Source of the DNA: Cristatella mucedo
Lineage: Eukaryota; Bryozoa; Phylactolaemata; Cristatellidae
Direction: 5' to 3'
NCBI GenBank assembly: GCA_009760855.2
Contig: WPIO01000023.1
Span: forward strand, 4,679,501-4,690,000
Length of the DNA stretch: 10,500 nucleotides
Part shown: positions 7,113-10,500 of the stretch, piece after piece
Layout of the letters: each line of letters opens with the position of its first letter
How positions within the stretch are numbered: the stretch's first letter is position 1
Program-made: the position numbers and the translations under genes
Notes under the pieces: generated by a model
The model's database searches: none
What the model was told of the DNA's origin: nothing
Seen by the model: only the letters and a program-made list of their open reading frames with translations

Positions 7113-7785
7113 CTTCTGCTCTTTAGGCTTAATAATTGGTGTTGCTGTGCGGAAATAGGAATTCAGAAATATGGCCATAAAGTAAAATTGATTTGCACGT
7201 CACAGCACACATACGTACGCACAACGCACTCATTGACTAAGGTGAACGGTGCATTAACCACAACCAGAGAGTGAACGTGCTTACAACACAATGTTTATCA
7301 TCGCTCCCCAGTCAGGCGCTTCCGTTTCATACAAGCGCCCGGGATGGTAAAGAGAAACCCCACGAGCCACAGCTTGCGGTGCCACTAGCAGTGCAGTACT
7401 ATCTTGACTTACGAGTTCAGCTCGTCCCGTGACGGAGCTGTAACTCAAAGCAGTTCTATGTCAAATCAATGTTTCTCATAAAAATGAATTGAAATGCTAT
7501 TAATCGGTCCCGGACCCTCAAAAACACGGCGGATTTATGTGATGTGTTTACAATACAAAATGTACTCCTAAATAACGAATATTTTTTTTTACAAAAGCAG
7601 AACAACAGACCGCATAGACAACTAACACGTACGACCAGAGGCGTTCCTAGGAAATTGTGCGCCCGGGGACGAACTGCCGAAGCGAAGTTTACTGGCCGGG
7701 TATTTTTTCGGACGCGCCAATTGTCTTTATTTACGCGAGAATCTCTAAAGCGACTGTCTAAGTAAAATACTTACTGAAGCAGTTC
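7113..7785. other. No gene recognised (hAT interior)
   Basis: It holds a short hairpin at 7413-7446 and a T-run at 7571-7580. The open frame 7544-7765 has no recognisable domain. The stretch around 7455-7525 (AATGAATTGAAATGCTATTAATCGG, split here as AATGAATTGAAATGC and TATTAATCGG) has the feel of a small repeat but I cannot assign it. Confidence 0.4.
7413..7446. repeat. Imperfect 11-bp hairpin
   Basis: GAGTTCAGCTC (7413-7423) pairs with GAGCTGTAACTC (7435-7446), with one bulged base and an 11-nt loop. No function is evident. Confidence 0.4.
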
Positions 7786-7970
7786 CTGCCATAAAAAATC
7801 CTAGCTGATTAAACAGCCTCTTTTTGTATAGCGACAGAAGAGCCTTTACGGCTATCACCACCGCTTGCAGTGGCGATAAAGAATCGCCCACTGCAGGAAT
7901 CTAACCACGACCTCGGGACCGAAGTCGTGAAAACAACCGCCTTACCTAGTGCGCCATCACGGCTGCCATA
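7786..7970. repeat. 8-bp target-site duplication pair around SINE copy 3
   Basis: CTGCCATA occurs at 7786-7793 and 7963-7970, exactly bounding the SINE. The match is perfect, which supports a relatively recent LINE-mediated insertion. Confidence 0.8.
7794..7962 (-). mobile_element. tRNA-derived SINE, copy 3, intact
   Basis: A complete minus-strand copy flanked by a perfect 8-bp target-site duplication, CTGCCATA at 7786-7793 and 7963-7970. Read on the minus strand it has an A box (TGGCGCACTAGG), the near-perfect hairpin CACGACTTCG/CGAGGTCGTG, a B box variant GGTTAGATTCC, the GGCGAT-TCTTT-ATCGCC stem and an uninterrupted 3' end, TATACAAAAAGAGGCTG through CAGCTAG to GATTTTT. The B box has A instead of the usual C/T at the fifth position, so its own transcription may be weak. 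It is nested in the hAT element and fixes the full SINE length at about 165-169 bp. Confidence 0.88.
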
Positions 7971-8390
7971 GTCGGTCTCAACCCGAAGGCTCGGGTCGAG
8001 TCGGTCGTTGAGGGAACTACTTGGCTCGCGCTTGACGTCACGCCGTCTTCCGCTGCCCGTTCCTTACGAGCCTTAGTAACGACACGCTGTTCCTCTTTCC
8101 ACCATCTTACTTGCCTCGCTTCTACACCCACTTGGACTCGTTAAAACTTTCTGGCGCAAATCCGTCACGGCTAAGGGCTGCCGCAGATAGCCGTGCGCAA
8201 AGCAAAGTCGCAGTTCTGAAATCGTACTGCGAAACTAGCGAAGCAAAATCAAGCACAAAAACAGCTAGCTCTCAACTCAAAGCAAAAAGTGGCCGAGAGA
8301 CGACGGCTAACGCCTCGAAAACTCGTTGGTTGGGATACTCGTAAGTCAAAGTACCTCAATAGTGAAGGGGAAGAGAACCGCGACAACTTA
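7971..8390. other. No gene recognised (hAT interior)
   Basis: Open frames 7946-8131 (minus) and 8111-8344 (plus) have biased, low-complexity peptides (K, S, T, A-rich) and no domain I recognise. They are most simply non-coding transposon sequence. Confidence 0.45.
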
Positions 8391-8392
8391 AT

Positions 8393-8491
8393 TAGGCCGG
8401 ATCCAGCAAAAATATCTAGGGGTCCGCTAGGCCGGACTGGAGCGCTAGCTAGGCCGGATCTGGCCTAACGGCCGGAGTTTGCCGACCTCTG
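8393..8491. repeat. hAT right-end subterminal repeats and TIR
   Basis: TAGGCCGGA occurs at 8393-8401, 8428-8436 and 8450-8458, with a partial GGCCGGA at 8470-8476, leading into the terminal AGTTTGCCGACCTCTG (8476-8491). Clustered short motifs near hAT ends are usual transposase binding sites. A related TAGGCCAGA sits at 4574-4582 near the left end. Confidence 0.65.
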
Positions 8492-9648
8492 CCGTAGTTA
8501 ATGTTTGACTACGTGTGTGGATTCTCTACGAGTATTCACTTATTTTATTCCTGTCAATGAAAACTTGTAGAGTGTTCTCGCAGGTATTAGAAAATATTAT
8601 CTTATGGTACCAAGAATACGTAGGAGACCGACACCAAAGCAGCGCCAATCGTTTTGACGGGTGAGCGGCGTAACAAGGTTAGTGAATCATCTCTATTGGT
8701 GTAGCGCCGGGCAGATGCCTGCGCAGTAAGGAGGAACAGGTTTAGTTTCCTGTAGATTTATTCTCAAAGTGCTAAGCGGATTGAAACAATGAAAAAGAGC
8801 AGCACGGTAGTAGAGCCACTGATTTGGCCGGATTGCTTGCCAATTTCCGAAATGCAGGATATCTGCTTATCTGAAATGAGTATTTTTGGTATTTTAAGAT
8901 TATGATATTGCACATCCAGCTTTAAATGATATCTGGCTCTGTCTTCCAGTTACTTATGAGCTGTTCAGCAAGGCGTGGGTATTTTTCGAGGTTCCTTAAC
9001 TACGAGAGCAAGGGTATGCGTTTGTAGCCATTTGATTAGAGTTTAGCTTGAGCGTCAAGCGCCGAAGCAATTCGGGCAAAAATGCTAATCCAATAGATCC
9101 AAGATTAATGCCATGCCAGACAAAGTGATGATAAGCAAACCCGCTAGAGCTGAACTGATATTTCTCCGACGAGCACCAGTCGGCTAAAAACCTCACAGCG
9201 AGCGCATTTGATGCGATTAATGTCGCGGTAGCGAGTCATTTTACCCACGACTACGTTACCATGGTGTGAGTCCCAGCGGACTTGGTCGGTCAACTTACTA
9301 GCTGACCAGGCTTCTCGCTATAAGTGCTCGGTTATCTCATGATTAATCAAGAGGTATCAGCAATATCGAACCAGGGTCGCCGAATGCCTTGACTAGCTGT
9401 TGCACGATCGCCATTGTCTGGCCCATAGCGATCAATTGGGCCCACGCCGCCCCGTTGCTCACGAACTGTTCAGCCATGCATACAACTAGCGTGTGGCGTC
9501 TGCCGTCTGCCATGCGGTTACAAAGCACTGGTAGGTTTCGGTGGCGTTTTTTCTACAGCCGCTGAGCCGCTGAGCATTTTCGCGGAGGCTGCGTATTAGC
9601 AGCAGTCTTTTGAATCACGACACAATCTACTCTTTTGCGTTTTTGCAG
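8492..9648. other. Flanking or intronic DNA, nothing recognised
   Basis: About 1.15 kb between the hAT element and the candidate exon. Minus-strand open frames at 8996-9196 and 9343-9528 show no recognisable domain or splice context. There is a small CCGCTGAG direct repeat near 9558-9573. If the acceptor at 9648 is real, this is intron. Otherwise its right part would be promoter and 5' UTR. Confidence 0.4.
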
Positions 9649-9720
9649 GGCCTTCTAGGATCTCCGTCTCTCAGGAGTACTCGTGAGGCCGCATTTATTG
9701 GCCGTCGTATGCTGTGAAAG
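9649..9720 (+). promoter_or_regulatory. Probable 5' UTR with two-codon uORF
   Basis: A pyrimidine-rich tract ending CTCTTTTGCGTTTTTGCAG (acceptor AG at 9647-9648) marks a likely exon start. The frame of the downstream ORF contains ATG CTG TGA at 9709-9717, a two-codon ORF ending 3 nt before the main ATG. The in-frame TGA also means the main ORF cannot extend further upstream in this exon. The UTR interpretation depends on 9721 being the true start. Confidence 0.4.
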
Positions 9721-10369
9721 ATGCACGGCCTAGCGCGGCGCGTAGATTCCTCTACATCTTTGCTTAGTCAAGGCGCAGGCAGCAGCGCTGAAGATCAACA
9801 AGGCATTTCCGCAAGCAGAGAAGCACGACTGCAGCTGACAGTTTCTGGGTATTTCGAGAGATTCGATAGATATGAGAGTCAAGAGCTTTTGGCCTATTCG
9901 TCCGCACACTGGATGCTGTCCAGCGAGGACCACAAAACACCCGTCGAACCTCCTTCAGGCATTATCAGTCACCTTCAGCCATTGGCACAGTCCTGCTGCT
10001 GGCTGCTGCTTCCAGAGGAAACGGGCCTGCCTGCAGATGCTTCCCCGTTGGACTTCCGGGAAGTGCACCAAATCGTGAGAGAACTCACCTTGGGCGTTTA
10101 TATAATGAACCAGACTCCTAGCATCTGTCTGGAAGCCAACTACGACCTGAGCTCGACCGTGCAGTTGCCCCCGGCGTACATCGACACGCGCGTCGGCCAG
10201 CTTTTGTCCAACGTAGACTATATGCTTAAGGCACTGTGGCATGGCTCATGCTTTCCTCGAGACAAACGGCTGAAGTTTGCCGATCGCTGGCGTGTAAAGC
10301 TCGACGTCAATCAGCAGACTGGCGTGGCTGAGTCGAAAACCCCACACCTTATGGAATTCAGGGGAGGAG
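9721..10369 (+). CDS. Coding exon of an unrecognised protein
   Basis: The frame from ATG 9721 (context AAG-ATG-C, A at -3) is open for 216 codons to a strong splice donor, GGAG|GTGAGTGAGTA at 10370, leaving a phase-1 junction. The track-through to the TGA at 10375 would lie in the intron. Residues 1-40 are S, A, R and Q-rich and look disordered. Residues 41-100 include GYFERFDRYESQELLAYSSA and a hydrophobic CCWLLLPEE. From about 110 the sequence looks most conserved and folded: FREVHQIVRELTLGVYIMNQ, CLEANYDLSSTVQLPPAYID, VGQLLSNVDYMLKALWHG, then a basic PRDKRLKFADRWR. There is no signal peptide or obvious membrane span. I do not recognise the family and assign no function. It is the best candidate host gene here, and later exons lie beyond the window. 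Confidence 0.65.
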
Positions 10370-10380
10370 GTGAGTGAGTA
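10370..10380 (+). promoter_or_regulatory. Splice donor (GT at 10370-10371)
   Basis: GAG|GTGAGTGAGTA is close to the ideal animal 5' splice site and lies 5 nt before the in-frame TGA at 10375-10377. Intron sequence (T-rich, then (GT)n) follows to the window end. Confidence 0.6.
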
Positions 10381-10442
10381 ATTCTTGAACTGGGTTCTTT
10401 TTCATTAGGTTTCACAATGCTTCTTGCTGGTCGTCACCTCGC

Positions 10443-10469
10443 GTGTGTGTGTGTGTGTGTGTGTGTGTG
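10443..10469 (+). repeat. (GT)13 microsatellite
   Basis: Thirteen uninterrupted GT units plus a final G, about 70 bp into the putative intron. Confidence 0.95.
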
Positions 10470-10500
10470 CGCTTGCGGTCAACTGGGTGGTGTGCCCCAA

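Larger units (their letters stand above)
4515..8491 (-). mobile_element. hAT-family DNA transposon, about 4 kb
   Basis: The left end reads CAGAGATCGGAAAACT. The reverse complement of the right end reads CAGAGGTCGGCAAACT. They agree at 14 of the first 16 bases and are typical hAT terminal repeats. The 8-bp flanks are CTTTTGTT (4507-4514) and CCGTAGTT (8492-8499), 5 of 8 identical, so a decayed duplication is possible but not proven. Subterminal TAGGCCGGA motifs cluster at the right end (8393, 8428, 8450, part at 8470), with TAGGCCAGA at 4574 on the left. The transposase pseudogene runs from near the middle toward the left end, its stop 177 bp from the terminus. At least one SINE is nested inside. 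The two ends could in principle come from two different copies of one family. Confidence 0.75.

Noticed and set aside
9343-9528. A minus-strand 61-codon ORF (AEQFVSNGAAWAQLIAMGQT) as a gene
   Set aside because: The composition is plausible, but there are no splice signals, no domain I recognise and no neighbouring support.
1-10500. A CRISPR array or bacterial-type defence cluster
   Set aside because: No regularly spaced direct repeats with unique spacers and no bacterial gene organisation; all evidence points to animal nuclear DNA.

Overview
This window looks like repeat-dense nuclear DNA from an animal, probably an invertebrate. The reasons are LINE 3' ends with (ATT)n tails, tRNA-derived SINEs with pol III A and B boxes, a decayed hAT transposase gene of the GTF2IRD2/ZBED type, GT-AG splice signals and a (GT)n microsatellite. 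Nothing bacterial (operons, Shine-Dalgarno sites, CRISPR) is visible. The species cannot be named from this sequence. No new defence or metabolic system is evident; most of the recognisable content is layered transposable elements.

Positions 1-760: a possible 3'-terminal exon on the minus strand at the left edge, AATAAA motifs on the minus strand, a GC-rich imperfect repeat, and a short coding-like minus-strand open stretch. Positions 797-1725: the 3' end of a LINE (end of the ORF, 3' UTR, ATT tail), followed tail-to-tail by an inverted copy of the same 3' UTR. Positions 1726-2985: no gene seen; it holds one old SINE (2446-2606). Positions 2986-3574: a short element with terminal inverted repeats that contains three LINE 3' tails. 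Positions 3807-4340: a SINE split by a 5'-truncated LINE insertion.

Positions 4515-8491: a roughly 4-kb hAT DNA transposon. Its ends match (CAGAGRTCGG...), it has TAGGCCGGA-type subterminal repeats, and it carries a minus-strand transposase pseudogene (4692-6415) broken by several frameshifts and stops. A second SINE, with a perfect 8-bp target-site duplication, is nested in it at 7794-7962, and an LTR-like segment may be nested at 6581-7112.

Positions 8492-9648 hold nothing recognised. The only candidate host protein-coding sequence is at the right end: an exon with its ATG at 9721 and a strong splice donor at 10370. It encodes about 216 residues of a protein I do not recognise. A two-codon upstream ORF sits immediately before its ATG. 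The gene continues beyond the window.

The nesting gives a relative order. The split SINE predates the LINE copy inside it, and the hAT element predates the SINE inside it. The two well-preserved SINEs differ at only about six positions over roughly 138 nt, so that SINE family was active fairly recently.
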